DNA of 34,809 bases. Source: JAAYAY01 sp964429355. GTDB taxonomy: Bacteria > Planctomycetota > Planctomycetia > Pirellulales > Thermoguttaceae. Location of the stretch: assembly GCA_964429355.1 (NCBI GenBank), contig CAYSCH010000052.1, positions 1 to 34,809 of the forward strand, read 5' to 3'. Numbering within the stretch: the stretch's first letter is position 1; every line of letters begins with the position of its first letter. Below, one piece after another: positions 8,924 through 17,355 of this stretch. Position numbers and translations under genes: made by a program. The notes below the pieces were generated by a model. It worked only from the letters and a program-made list of their open reading frames with translations. It did no database searches and was not told the DNA's origin.

Positions 8924-10459
8924 ATGAGCATGGCCGAGACCGATCGCCCCGAGGATGAATCTCTCCCCTCTTCAGAGGATATCGCTGTTGAGGAAGATAT
9001 CGATCAAGAGGCTCCGGAAGAGCCGGTTTCGCTTTCCCTGGATGTCAAGATTGACCAGCGTAGCGCATGCGAACGCCACGTGACGGTGACTATCACCCGG
9101 GAAGACATTGATCGGTACTTTGACAAGGAATTCAGCGAACTGATGACGTCGGCCCAGGTGCCGGGTTTTCGTCCTGGGCGGGCTCCGCGCAAACTGATCG
9201 AGACGCGATTTCGCAAGGATGTGGCGGGTCGGGTCAAGAGCTCGCTCCTGATGGACAGCATTGGGCAGGTGAGCGACGACAAGGGCCTCTCGCCCATCAG
9301 CGAGCCGGATTTTGACTTTGAAGCGATCGAATTGCCGAACGAAGGGCCAATGACGTTCGAATTCGACCTTGAGGTGCGTCCGGAATTTGAGACTCCCCAG
9401 TGGAAGGGCCTCAAGATCAAGCGTCCGGTTCGGGAATTCACCGATGAGGATGTGGACCGCGAGTTCGAGCGGGTTCTGTCGCGATTCGGTCAGTTGATTC
9501 CCAAGGATGAGCCCGCCGTGCCGGGAGATTACATCACCACCAATCTGACCTTCATCCACGACGGCCAAACGCTCTCCAGCGCCGCCGAGGAAGTCATCCG
9601 GATCCGTTCGTCGCTCAGCTTCCGAGACGGTACCATCGAGAATTTCGACAAGTTGATGGCCGGAGCCAAGCCTGGAGACACGGTTACCGCAACGGCGACG
9701 CTGACGGACGACGCTCCGAATCATGCCCTTCGGGGTCAGGAAGTGACCGCCCAGTTCGAGATCCTCGAGGTCAAGCGACTGGAGCTACCGGAACTGACGA
9801 GCGAGTTCCTCGCCAAGATTGGCAACTTCGAGTCGGAGGCGGATTTGCGTGATGCGGTTCGCGACAATCTGCACCGGCAATTGGAGTACCAGCAGCACCG
9901 GCGCGCCCGCGAGCAGGTAACGGCCGCGTTGACGGTTGCTGCCGACTGGGAACTTCCGCCCGGACTTCTCGAGCGTCAGAGCGAACGGGAGATGAACCGG
10001 GCCGTCATGGAACTTCAGCGTAGTGGTTTTGGCGAAGATGAGATTCGCGCCTACGAGAACCAACTGCGTCAGAACAGCCGTGAAGAGACTGCGCGAGCTT
10101 TGAAGGAGCATTTCATTCTCGAACGCATCGCTGAGGATCAGCAATTGGAGGCGGAGGAACAAGATTATGACGCCGAAATCGCCTTGATTGCGATGCAGAG
10201 CGGAGAGACCTCACGTCGCGTTCGGGCTCGCCTCGAAAAGAGTGGCACAATGGACGCGCTGCGGAATCAGATCATCGAACGAAAGGTGATCGACTTGATT
10301 CTGGCGGAGGCGACCTTTGAAGAAGTGCCCTATGAGCCGGAGCGTACCGATTCGTCGGCCATTGACCGTGCGGCTGGGGGCGGCGAACCTGAATCCGAGA
10401 TTCCCGAGGCTCGGGCAGAGAGCGAACCAGAAAAGGTCGAGGAAAGCAGCGAAGAGTAG
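8924..10459 (+). CDS. tig: Trigger factor (ribosome-associated chaperone/prolyl isomerase)
   Basis: A 511-aa cytoplasmic chaperone that binds the ribosome near the nascent-chain exit tunnel. The ribosome-binding domain begins after about 40 acidic residues, with the signature TSAQVPGFRPGRAPRKLIETRF (near residues 70-90). The central FKBP-type domain follows (VPGDYITTNLTF...GTIENFDKLMAGAKPGDTVT), then the long helical C-terminal substrate-cradling domain with many charged and Gln-rich helices. Family members are usually 430-450 aa; the excess here is an acidic N-terminal extension and a disordered Glu/Ser tail (ESEPEKVEESSEE). The order tig-clpP-clpP resembles the common bacterial tig-clpP-clpX arrangement, but clpX is not present. 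Confidence 0.95.
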   Translation: MSMAETDRPEDESLPSSEDIAVEEDIDQEAPEEPVSLSLDVKIDQRSACERHVTVTITREDIDRYFDKEFSELMTSAQVPGFRPGRAPRKLIETRFRKDVAGRVKSSLLMDSIGQVSDDKGLSPISEPDFDFEAIELPNEGPMTFEFDLEVRPEFETPQWKGLKIKRPVREFTDEDVDREFERVLSRFGQLIPKDEPAVPGDYITTNLTFIHDGQTLSSAAEEVIRIRSSLSFRDGTIENFDKLMAGAKPGDTVTATATLTDDAPNHALRGQEVTAQFEILEVKRLELPELTSEFLAKIGNFESEADLRDAVRDNLHRQLEYQQHRRAREQVTAALTVAADWELPPGLLERQSEREMNRAVMELQRSGFGEDEIRAYENQLRQNSREETARALKEHFILERIAEDQQLEAEEQDYDAEIALIAMQSGETSRRVRARLEKSGTMDALRNQIIERKVIDLILAEATFEEVPYEPERTDSSAIDRAAGGGEPESEIPEARAESEPEKVEESSEE

Positions 10460-10969
10460 GCTTTCTAGAGCACTGCAGCCAAGACTATCCCCTTTTCGAG
10501 GTATTTTCGGTGGTAGGGGGAGAAGTCGAAGGTCACGGTGGAACGTCTTTTTTGGCGTGCCTGTCGCATGTGCTCTTGTGTCAATCGCGGGTTTGCGCTA
10601 CAGTCTTGCCCTCCCTCAGGCCACCGGTTTGCGAACTGCTCCGCCCTACGAGTCTCTGTGCGGAACCCCAATGCGTCCGACGGAGAGGGAGGTCGGAACG
10701 GGCCGATTCAGCCGATCGATGGAGCCTGTCGATTGGCGGTTCAGCCCCTTTGCCTGTGGCCCGAACAGCTACAATACAGATAACACAAAAACGGGATCAG
10801 CGGTCCGGCCCCTCTTGGAACCACTTACAGAATCACCGATTGTGCACACCCATATCCGTGGGAAACTCGCAGGTTTTGTGAGGTCTTCTTGGGGGCGTCC
10901 ATCGTTGGACTCCGCTGAGGAGTTTCGGACTGTACCATTCGGCCCCCTTTGGACCCCATCGGAGTCGTC
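10460..10969. other. Intergenic region before clpP1, about 510 bases
   Basis: No supported gene. A TACAAT at 10770-10775 with TTGCCT at 10750-10755 could be a promoter, but the 14-base spacer is too short for confidence. The long open + frame crossing this region has no ribosome-binding site and runs antisense-like Arg/Ser/Pro composition. The length of the gap suggests clpP1 has its own promoter rather than depending on tig. Confidence 0.45.
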
Positions 10970-11605
10970 ATGAGCCGTCCTTTCCTTCCGCTGCCGGTCG
11001 AACCGATGGCGAGTTACCGAGATTATCAGCGACAGCGCCAGTTGACGTTGGGCGATCTGCTGTTGGAGAATCGCATCATCTTTCTCCAGGGCGTGATCGT
11101 CGATGAAAACGCCAATGAACTGGTGATGAAGCTGCTGTACCTGCAGAGCGAGAACCGCCGCAAGGACATCCATTTCTACATCAATTCGCCCGGGGGAAGC
11201 GTGAATGCCACGCTGGCCATTTACGATACGATGCAGATTCTGACGTGCCCGGTGGCAACCTACTGTGTTGGGCAGGCGGCCAGCGGGGGCGCCGTGCTTC
11301 TGGCCGGCGGCACCAAGGGCAAGCGGTTCATCCTTCCTCACGCAAAGGTCATGATCCACCAGCCGTACGGGAACGTGGGCGGGCAGGTTTCCGACATCGA
11401 GATCCAGGCCGAGCAGATCCTGAAGACTCGGGAGACGCTCAACCAGATACTGGCAGCGCATACCGGAAAACCGATCGATGTGATCGCCAAGGACACCGAT
11501 CGTGACTTCTACATGACAGCCGACGAGGCCAAGCAATACGGCATCGTCGACGACCTCCTGACGAAGACCCGCTCGGCGGCAGACGCCGACGACGAAGCGG
11601 ACTGA
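10970..11605 (+). CDS. clpP: ATP-dependent Clp protease proteolytic subunit, first copy
   Basis: A 211-aa ClpP serine peptidase, which assembles into a barrel of stacked heptamers fed by a Clp ATPase. ATG at 10970 is preferred to TTG 10949. The full catalytic triad is visible: S105 in GQAASGGAVLL, H130 in VMIHQPYG and D175 in AKDTDRDFYMT. The usual AASMG around the serine is AASGG here, a small deviation next to the active site. YINSPGGSVNATLAIYDTMQ is intact. It lies 65 bases upstream of a second clpP on the same strand, so the two are probably co-transcribed and could form mixed barrels like the ClpP1P2 complexes known in actinobacteria (inference). Confidence 0.95.
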   Translation: MSRPFLPLPVEPMASYRDYQRQRQLTLGDLLLENRIIFLQGVIVDENANELVMKLLYLQSENRRKDIHFYINSPGGSVNATLAIYDTMQILTCPVATYCVGQAASGGAVLLAGGTKGKRFILPHAKVMIHQPYGNVGGQVSDIEIQAEQILKTRETLNQILAAHTGKPIDVIAKDTDRDFYMTADEAKQYGIVDDLLTKTRSAADADDEAD

Positions 11606-11670
11606 TCGTCCCGCCGAAGTGAGATATATCCAGTGTCGGGCGGCCCCAACCATATGGAGCGAAGATACTC

Positions 11671-12255
11671 ATGCCGTTGATCCCATACGTCATCGAAAAG
11701 AGCGGTCGCGAAGAACGGGCGATGGACATCTACAGTCGCCTGTTGAAGGATCGCATCGTCTTCCTGGGCACGGGCGTCAACGACGAAGTGGCCAACGCCA
11801 TCGTGGCCCAGTTGTTGTTCCTCCAGTCCGAGGACCCCAAGGCCGACGTCCACCTCTACATCAATTCCCCGGNNNNNNNNNNCGGTCTGGCGATCTACGA
11901 CACGATGCAGTTCATCAGCTGTGATGTAGCCACCTACTGCGTCGGCCAGTGCGCGTCGATGGGTGCGGTCCTTCTCACCGCAGGCGCCGCAGGAAAACGC
12001 AAGGCTCTCCCGAATTCCCGGATCATGATTCATCAGCCGCTGGCCGGTATGGAAGGCACGGCGGAGGACATCATGATCCACGCCAAGGAGTTCAGGAAGA
12101 TCAAAGACAAACTCAACAATATTCTTCTCAAACACACGGGTCGCCAACTGAGCGAGATCGAGAAGGACACCGATCGCGATCGCTTCATGTCGGCCGCCGA
12201 AGCGCGGGATTACGGTTTGATCGACGAGGTTATCGAACGAATCGAGCAGAAATAG
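11671..12255 (+). CDS. clpP: ATP-dependent Clp protease proteolytic subunit, second copy
   Basis: A nominal 194-aa ClpP with a ribosome-binding GGAGCGA about 8-14 bases upstream of the ATG. A 10-N gap interrupts YINSP...GLAIYDTMQ, exactly where the conserved GGSV-x-x substrate-binding strand should be, so about two more codons than the Ns allow are probably missing. After the gap the canonical GQCASMGAVLL serine motif, the RIMIHQPL histidine and EKDTDRDRFMS aspartate are present, so it should be active. The sequence is closer to classical ClpP than the first copy: AASMG-type serine box, PNSRIMIHQP, GLIDEVIER C-terminus. Confidence 0.95.
   Translation: MPLIPYVIEKSGREERAMDIYSRLLKDRIVFLGTGVNDEVANAIVAQLLFLQSEDPKADVHLYINSPXXXXGLAIYDTMQFISCDVATYCVGQCASMGAVLLTAGAAGKRKALPNSRIMIHQPLAGMEGTAEDIMIHAKEFRKIKDKLNNILLKHTGRQLSEIEKDTDRDRFMSAAEARDYGLIDEVIERIEQK
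11873..11882. other. Assembly gap (10 N) inside the second clpP
   Basis: The gap replaces the conserved GGSV-x-x codons. From the family pattern the true missing length is probably 16 bases, which keeps the same reading frame as the 10 N. Confidence 0.85.
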
Positions 12256-12470
12256 AACCAAAGGCGAGGCGCATGGATGGCGTCGCGTCGAAGGATCGCT
12301 CGGGAATTCGTTTCCCGGCCGGTCCGCAAAGCCAGGCATTGATAGACGCACGGATGCGGACAAGCTCTCAGGGGGGCTCGCCGACCAACCGGTCGACTTT
12401 TTGCGTTGGAAGTCGGCGTCCGGCCAGAAGCGAGTCAAGCGGTTTCCCGCTCCGTACCTGCGAGGGCAAA

Positions 12471-13811
12471 ATGAAATCCTGCTGGATCCTCTTCCTCTCC
12501 CTGTCTTGCCTCGGGGCCGGCGGCTGTTGTGGAGTGCGTCAACAACAAATCAGCGCGCTGGAACGAGAGAACTCCCAGCTCAACGGGCTCCTATGGGAGA
12601 TGGAATTCGAGGTCCAGTCGCTCGAAGAGGAGAACTCGGAGCTCAAGGAGCGTCTGACGTCGGCCGAAGACCGCCAGGAGGAGCCAGCCCCCCGGCGCCG
12701 CAGATCTCCTGAGAAGAGCACCGAACCTTCGGAAGCGGTCCCATTCGATCCCGACAGCTTACGCCCGCCTGTCATCGAATTCCCGTCCGAACCGTCTCCC
12801 GAGGGGACCGTTCCGGATTCGCTCCTACCGGCCCCCTCGGCCGCCCCCCTGTCGCCCATGCCCGGCCAGTCGACAAGTGGCCGGGCCGCGGCTGCCGTCG
12901 CCCCAGCAAGCCACCAAGCGCCGGCCCTATCGGAACCGAAAATCGAAATCGTGCCCTCCGACGAGATCTCCCTGGATAGTTCCCGAATCCAACGGATTGC
13001 TCTGGGGCCCATGATCGGGACCCTCCATCTGGACGACAAACCGGGCGATGACGGCCTGGTGATCGTCGTGGAGCCTTGGGATGGATCAGGCAAGATGCTC
13101 GCCGAAGCTGCCGATATCTCTGTGGCCCTGATCGATCCAGCCGAACCCAAAGCGACCGCGCGTTACGCCCAATGGCAGTTCGACGCGGCGGAAGCCAGCA
13201 AACTGTTCCGGGATGGTGACATGCCGGGCCTTCACCTCGAGCTGCCGTGGCCGGGGGATCCTCCTCGCCATGACCGGCTGCATCTGTTCGTGCGATACAC
13301 AACCAGCGACGGACGCAGACTGGAAACGGACGCGAATGTCGAAATCGAGCTGGGCGGCCGCGGTCGCTGGGTGGCCTCGGATAGCCCGCCAATTCGGCCC
13401 AACGAACAGCCTATCGTGCCCGCTATGCCTTCCGCCGCGCCTCCTGCCGCTCCCCAGCTTTTGACCGCAGACTCCACAGCCACCCCAGCAAAGACGGCTT
13501 CCGCACGGTCCAAGACCGCGGCCCGCACGATCTCCATGGCCCGCCAATCGTCTGATCCCGACACGAGGCCGGCAACCGAAGCATCGTCAAGACCGGAACC
13601 GCAAGGGAACGGCTCACGAAGCCGATCGAGCCTTCCTGCCGCCTCGCCGTCCCCGCTTCCAGAGCGGGAGCAGAATCGTGGCGAAGTCGATCTTGACCGG
13701 TTGCCAATCGAGATGCCGTACGCGGAGACCCGCCCGGTTTCGGTACCGCTGCGGAAGACGGAGTCTCCTCGCCGTCAGCGCCCGGTCTGGTCCCCCGATC
13801 GCCCCTGGTAG
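12471..13811 (+). CDS. Putative coiled-coil lipoprotein, low-complexity
   Basis: A 446-aa protein starting at ATG 12471, where MKSCWILFLSLSCLGAGGCCG resembles a lipoprotein signal (candidate modified Cys at 19, with a loose lipobox AGG-C). Residues about 25-66 form a leucine/glutamate heptad coiled coil (ISALERENSQLNGLLWEMEF, then SLEEENSELKERL). A Pro/Ser/Ala-rich linker leads to a compact folded domain at about 175-310 (IALGPMIGTLHLDDKPGDDG ... LHLFVRYTTSDGRRLETDANVEIEL) that looks beta-rich. The last 130 residues are Pro/Ala/Arg-rich and disordered. An earlier in-frame opening overlaps the second clpP and is not a plausible start. I do not recognise the family; periplasmic, membrane-tethered location is inferred. 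Confidence 0.72.
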   Translation: MKSCWILFLSLSCLGAGGCCGVRQQQISALERENSQLNGLLWEMEFEVQSLEEENSELKERLTSAEDRQEEPAPRRRRSPEKSTEPSEAVPFDPDSLRPPVIEFPSEPSPEGTVPDSLLPAPSAAPLSPMPGQSTSGRAAAAVAPASHQAPALSEPKIEIVPSDEISLDSSRIQRIALGPMIGTLHLDDKPGDDGLVIVVEPWDGSGKMLAEAADISVALIDPAEPKATARYAQWQFDAAEASKLFRDGDMPGLHLELPWPGDPPRHDRLHLFVRYTTSDGRRLETDANVEIELGGRGRWVASDSPPIRPNEQPIVPAMPSAAPPAAPQLLTADSTATPAKTASARSKTAARTISMARQSSDPDTRPATEASSRPEPQGNGSRSRSSLPAASPSPLPEREQNRGEVDLDRLPIEMPYAETRPVSVPLRKTESPRRQRPVWSPDRPW

Positions 13812-13845
13812 CCTGTGCTTCGCTGCCAGGATATGATCGAAACGT

Positions 13846-14739
13846 ATGAACGAGACAGCCTACATTTGGATTGCTGCACTCTGGATGGCGGCTGTCGGCG
13901 GCTGCGTGGGGAGCTTTCTCAACGTGGTCATCTATCGGCTTCCGGTCGGAATGAGCCTCAGTTTTCCCAGCTCTCATTGCCCCCGCTGCCGGCATCCTAT
14001 CCGCTGGCACGACAACGTGCCCGTCTTTGGGTGGCTCCTCCTGGGTGGGCATTGCCGTGATTGCCGGACTTGGATTCCCGTCCGATATCCGGCCGTGGAA
14101 GCCGCGGTAGCGGCCCTGTTCCTGCTCGCAATTTTCGTCGAAGGAGCAACCCTTGGTGGGAATCTGCCACCCCGGCCGGTTTCGGTAGTCGACGGATTGA
14201 TCTATCCGGAGCTGACCCTTTCGGAATCGGCCGGGATCATGGGATGGCATCTCTTTCTGCTGTGCAGCCTGCTCTGCGCCTCGTTGATTCGCTACGACGG
14301 GCATGACGTGCCGATGCGGCTCTTCTTCCCGGGCCTGATGGTCGGGGTGCTGGGCGCCTGGATCTGGCCCCACTTGCTGCCTCAGCCAGCGGCCATGCTT
14401 ACGACGGGGCCCACCCCCGGAATCATCGATTGTCTGGCCGGCCTGGCGATGGGCGTCTTGCTGGGCCTGGTGGCATGGAAGTTACTCGAACCGTCGCGGT
14501 ATCCTGACCTGCTCGCGGCAACCGTCCTGACCGGCACTTTCCTCGGCTGGCAGCCACTGCTGGTCGTGGGGACAGCCGCGGTCGTGCTCGCCCTCCTCTC
14601 CAAGGCCATTGGGTTCTTGTGGGCAGCGTGGGGCCGGGTACCCCCCGTTGCCTGGCTGGGGTTGTGTTCGCTCGTGTGGATTGTCCAGTGGCGCCCGCTG
14701 GCCGAACTTCTTTTCGGTGTGTCGCAGGCCGGCTGCTGA
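13846..14739 (+). CDS. Prepilin peptidase-like (A24 family) membrane protein, divergent
   Basis: A 297-aa polytopic membrane protein. The N-terminal domain is typical of bacterial prepilin peptidase/methyltransferases: GSFLNVVIYRLPVGMSL, then a cytoplasmic zinc-type cysteine quartet CPRC...CRDC (about residues 46-74) around PVFGWLLLGG, ending in RYPAVEA. The A24 peptidase core then follows with several membrane helices. The first aspartate region reads LIRYDGHDVP. The normally invariant GxGD motif is replaced by SRYPDLLAATVLTGTFLGW: the Asp and the downstream FLGW are kept, but both glycines are gone. It may therefore be a specialised or weakened enzyme of type IV pilus/type II secretion. It starts 34 bases after the lipoprotein gene. 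Confidence 0.8.
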   Translation: MNETAYIWIAALWMAAVGGCVGSFLNVVIYRLPVGMSLSFPSSHCPRCRHPIRWHDNVPVFGWLLLGGHCRDCRTWIPVRYPAVEAAVAALFLLAIFVEGATLGGNLPPRPVSVVDGLIYPELTLSESAGIMGWHLFLLCSLLCASLIRYDGHDVPMRLFFPGLMVGVLGAWIWPHLLPQPAAMLTTGPTPGIIDCLAGLAMGVLLGLVAWKLLEPSRYPDLLAATVLTGTFLGWQPLLVVGTAAVVLALLSKAIGFLWAAWGRVPPVAWLGLCSLVWIVQWRPLAELLFGVSQAGC

Positions 14740-14833
14740 TCGCTGTTCCAAACCCGCCTCCTTTCCAGTAACCTGTTCTTCAGGGGGATATTGAACTGTT
14801 CTCGCATTCCAACGGCTGACAGGAGCAACGCGG

Positions 14834-15676
14834 ATGAGTCATGACGAGGAGGAGGCCAAGAACATTGAGCGAATCTTGCAGTCACCCAGCTACCGCCTGG
14901 CCTACAAAGATATCGACTTCCTTTCCGGCCCCCGATTGCGTCCGGCGCGAATGGAACTGGAGCTTCTCAAGCCGGAGATTGCCTTCGAAGACGAGAACAT
15001 TGCCTCCACGATCGTGGTTTTCGGCGGCACACGCATTGTCCAACGAGCGGCTGCGGAGAAGAGGCTCGCGGCCGCCAAGGCCCTGTTGGCCGAAACGCCC
15101 GATGACTCGCGGCGTCAGCGGGATGTGGCCAAGGCAGAGCGTATCCTCGCCAAGAGCCAATACTACGACATTGCCCGAGAGTTTGGCCGCCTGGTCTCCT
15201 CGACCAGCCAGTCGGAAGTCAAACGGGACTACGTGATCGTAACGGGCGGAGGACCTGGCATCATGGAAGCCGGCAACCGTGGTGCCTACGATGTTGGAGC
15301 CAAGTCGGTGGGGCTCAACATCAAGCTCCCCATGGAACAGCGTCCCAATCCCTACATCACCCCCAACCTCTGCTTCCAGTTTCACTATTTTGCCCTCCGC
15401 AAGCTTCATTTCCTTCTCAGGGCCAAAGGACTCGTCGTGTTTCCAGGTGGGTACGGGACCCTCGACGAGCTTTTTGACACCCTCACCCTCCGCCAGACCG
15501 GTCGCATGCAGGACGTGCCGATCATCATGTTCGGACGGGAGTTCTGGAAGAACGTGATCGACTTTCAATATCTGGCGGACGAGGGAACCATCGATGATCG
15601 CGATCTGAACCTCATCACTTACGCCGAGACCGCCCAGGAGGCCTGGGATATCATCACGGCCTTCCATGCCCTTTGA
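14834..15676 (+). CDS. LOG-family nucleotide-processing protein
   Basis: A 280-aa cytoplasmic protein with AGGAG 8 bases before its ATG. It belongs to the LOG (Lonely Guy)/TIGR00730 group: Rossmann-type GGTRIV, TGGGPGIMEAGNRGA and the family signature PGGYGTLDELFDTLTLRQTG, which carries the catalytic Arg/Glu pair of cytokinin riboside 5'-monophosphate phosphoribohydrolases. Enzymes of this kind cleave purine nucleoside monophosphates to base and ribose 5-phosphate. Compared with minimal LOGs of about 190 aa it has an extra N-terminal segment and a helical insertion after the first strand (about residues 70-115), a form seen in many bacterial paralogues. The true substrate is not predictable from sequence. 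Confidence 0.88.
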   Translation: MSHDEEEAKNIERILQSPSYRLAYKDIDFLSGPRLRPARMELELLKPEIAFEDENIASTIVVFGGTRIVQRAAAEKRLAAAKALLAETPDDSRRQRDVAKAERILAKSQYYDIAREFGRLVSSTSQSEVKRDYVIVTGGGPGIMEAGNRGAYDVGAKSVGLNIKLPMEQRPNPYITPNLCFQFHYFALRKLHFLLRAKGLVVFPGGYGTLDELFDTLTLRQTGRMQDVPIIMFGREFWKNVIDFQYLADEGTIDDRDLNLITYAETAQEAWDIITAFHAL

Positions 15677-15855
15677 CCCCGCTCCCTTCTGACACGATCG
15701 AACCCTCCGACCTGTGCCCAAGGGGGCAGAAGATGTGTGATTCCGGTCCGAGGGCTTGCCACGAACCCTCTCGAGGCAAGAATCTCAACAGCCCTGTCCG
15801 AAGCGTTCGTCCAACCCTTTCCCCCGCCTGCACCCATGCCCAGGAGATCTTTCTC

Positions 15856-17229
15856 GTGAACCTTAAATCTGTAACCGCTGCCTATCTGACCCCACTTGTA
15901 GCAGTCGGCCTGATGGCGATCCATCTCGGTTGTTCCAGCGGCAACGGCGCACCGGCAGCCCAGAACACTGCGGATCAGCAGCCGGCCACCGGGCCCTCCG
16001 CCCAGGCTCCGGCCGCGGATTCCTCTGCCGCGCAGGCGGAGGTTGCAGCCCCCCCAGCTTCGCCGGTGCCGACAACGCCGGCCGATCTGGCGAAGACAAG
16101 CCCGACAGCCGCCGCGGCCGACTCCAAGATCGTGGTTCCCGAAGGAACTCCCGAGGAGCTCCTCAAGTTCCTGGATGGCCTGCAATCGCGGCAACCGGCC
16201 GCGCAAGATCGGGATTCGATCAAAGCATTCCTGAGCGAGATCGGGCAGGCGATCCTGACGGCCAGCGATCGAATTCTGGCTGCCAAGCCGTCCGAGGCGC
16301 AAGCCAATGAGGCGGTTCAGTACAAGTTGGGTGCACTGAGCCTTCTGGAACGGGCAGGGGACGAGTCGGTCGCGGAAAAACGCGCCGCGCTACCTGCCCA
16401 ACTCGAAGCCGCCGGTTTCGGTTCTCTCGTCCGGCTGGTTGAGTTGGACTCGCTCCTGAATCGTCTCCAGGGGCTCGGCATGGCCGGCAACGAGGCCTAT
16501 CTATCCTTTGCCGAAGACCTCGCCAAGTTCTTCGAGAAGTCGCCTCCCAGTCCCGAAGAGGCCGGATTGGCCAGGCAGGTTGCCGGCAGACTGGAACAGG
16601 TTCTGAAACCAGAAGAAGTAGCCAACTACTACGAACGTTTCGGCAAGGTTTTCGCAGGCATGAAAGACCCCAACGCGGTTCAGGTGGGAGCCACAATGGC
16701 CGGCGCCGCTCGCCGGCTTCGACTCATGGGCAACGAAATGCCCCTGGAGGGCCTGACGCCTGACGGCAAGAAACTCGAGTGGGACACCTATCGAGGAAAG
16801 GTCGTGCTGATCGACTTCTGGGCCACCTGGTGCGGTCCTTGCCTCGAAGAGATGAAGAACATTCGGGAGAACTACGACAAGTACCATGACCGCGGGTTCG
16901 ATGTGCTCGGCATCAGCATCGATCAGGATCGCGATGCCCTGGTTTCATTCTTGAAAGATAACGAACTGCCTTGGACCATTCTGGTGGACCAGGACCTGGC
17001 ACAAGCCGAGCAGGAAACCATGGCGACGCGTTACGGCATCTATGGAATTCCGAATGTAACGCTCGTCGGCAAGGACGGCAAAGTGATCGCCATCAATCCG
17101 CGCGGGCCGGAGCTTGGCGAGCAGCTCGCAAAGCTGCTCGGTGAAGATATCCCGCCCGCGGCCGCCGAAAAGCCTGCAGAGGACCCGGCGGCGAAGAAAG
17201 CGGATGAGCCGAAGCCCGAGAGCACCTGA
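15856..17229 (+). CDS. Thioredoxin-domain (TlpA/ResA-like) lipoprotein
   Basis: A 457-aa exported protein. GTG 15856 was chosen because AGGAGA sits 8 bases upstream and the product starts with a lipoprotein signal (AVGLMAIHLGCSS, lipobox LGC). An Ala/Pro-rich linker (about 30-95) precedes a helical domain (about 97-290) of unknown fold that is common in planctomycete thioredoxins. The TlpA-type thioredoxin domain covers about 295-435 with the active site W325-C326-G-P-C329 and the cis-proline region YGIYGIPNVTLVGKDGKV. It probably reduces or isomerises disulfides of periplasmic proteins. The tail is Ala/Glu/Lys-rich. The frame continues open for 25 codons beyond the TGA (see 17230-17307). Confidence 0.9.
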   Translation: MNLKSVTAAYLTPLVAVGLMAIHLGCSSGNGAPAAQNTADQQPATGPSAQAPAADSSAAQAEVAAPPASPVPTTPADLAKTSPTAAAADSKIVVPEGTPEELLKFLDGLQSRQPAAQDRDSIKAFLSEIGQAILTASDRILAAKPSEAQANEAVQYKLGALSLLERAGDESVAEKRAALPAQLEAAGFGSLVRLVELDSLLNRLQGLGMAGNEAYLSFAEDLAKFFEKSPPSPEEAGLARQVAGRLEQVLKPEEVANYYERFGKVFAGMKDPNAVQVGATMAGAARRLRLMGNEMPLEGLTPDGKKLEWDTYRGKVVLIDFWATWCGPCLEEMKNIRENYDKYHDRGFDVLGISIDQDRDALVSFLKDNELPWTILVDQDLAQAEQETMATRYGIYGIPNVTLVGKDGKVIAINPRGPELGEQLAKLLGEDIPPAAAEKPAEDPAAKKADEPKPEST

Positions 17230-17307
17230 TTGAATGAACTGGCCCAACGGGTGGACGAGCACTTCGGAAAATACGGCGATCCGAAATACGACCTCTATCA
17301 CTGGTGA
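17230..17307 (+). CDS. Possible small ORF or stop-interrupted extension, 25 codons
   Basis: Immediately after the TGA of the thioredoxin gene, in the same frame, lies TTG followed by 24 sense codons and a TGA. The peptide (NELAQRVDEHFGKYGD, then PKYDLYHW) has a coding-like mix of acidic, aromatic and basic residues, unlike random GC-rich DNA. It could be a translationally coupled microprotein starting at TTG (TGATTG junction), a former C-terminus cut off by a stop mutation, a readthrough extension, or chance. It has no strong ribosome-binding site of its own. Confidence 0.3.
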   Translation: MNELAQRVDEHFGKYGDPKYDLYHW

Positions 17308-17355
17308 ACTTCCAAATCCCTCCTTCTGACTCGCCAGCGAAAGGAACCGGCCAAC

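Noticed and set aside
10750..10775. TTGCCT/TACAAT as the clpP1 promoter
   Set aside because: The 14-base spacer is too short and the -35 match poor; not listed as a feature.
10317..10973. Long + frame overlapping the end of tig and the clpP1 leader
   Set aside because: Arg/Ser/Pro-rich composition, no ribosome-binding site, and it overlaps the real tig frame; a GC-rich shadow.
11949..12470. Upstream in-frame extension of the coiled-coil lipoprotein gene
   Set aside because: It runs through the second clpP in another frame; the ATG at 12471 begins an export signal and is the sensible start.
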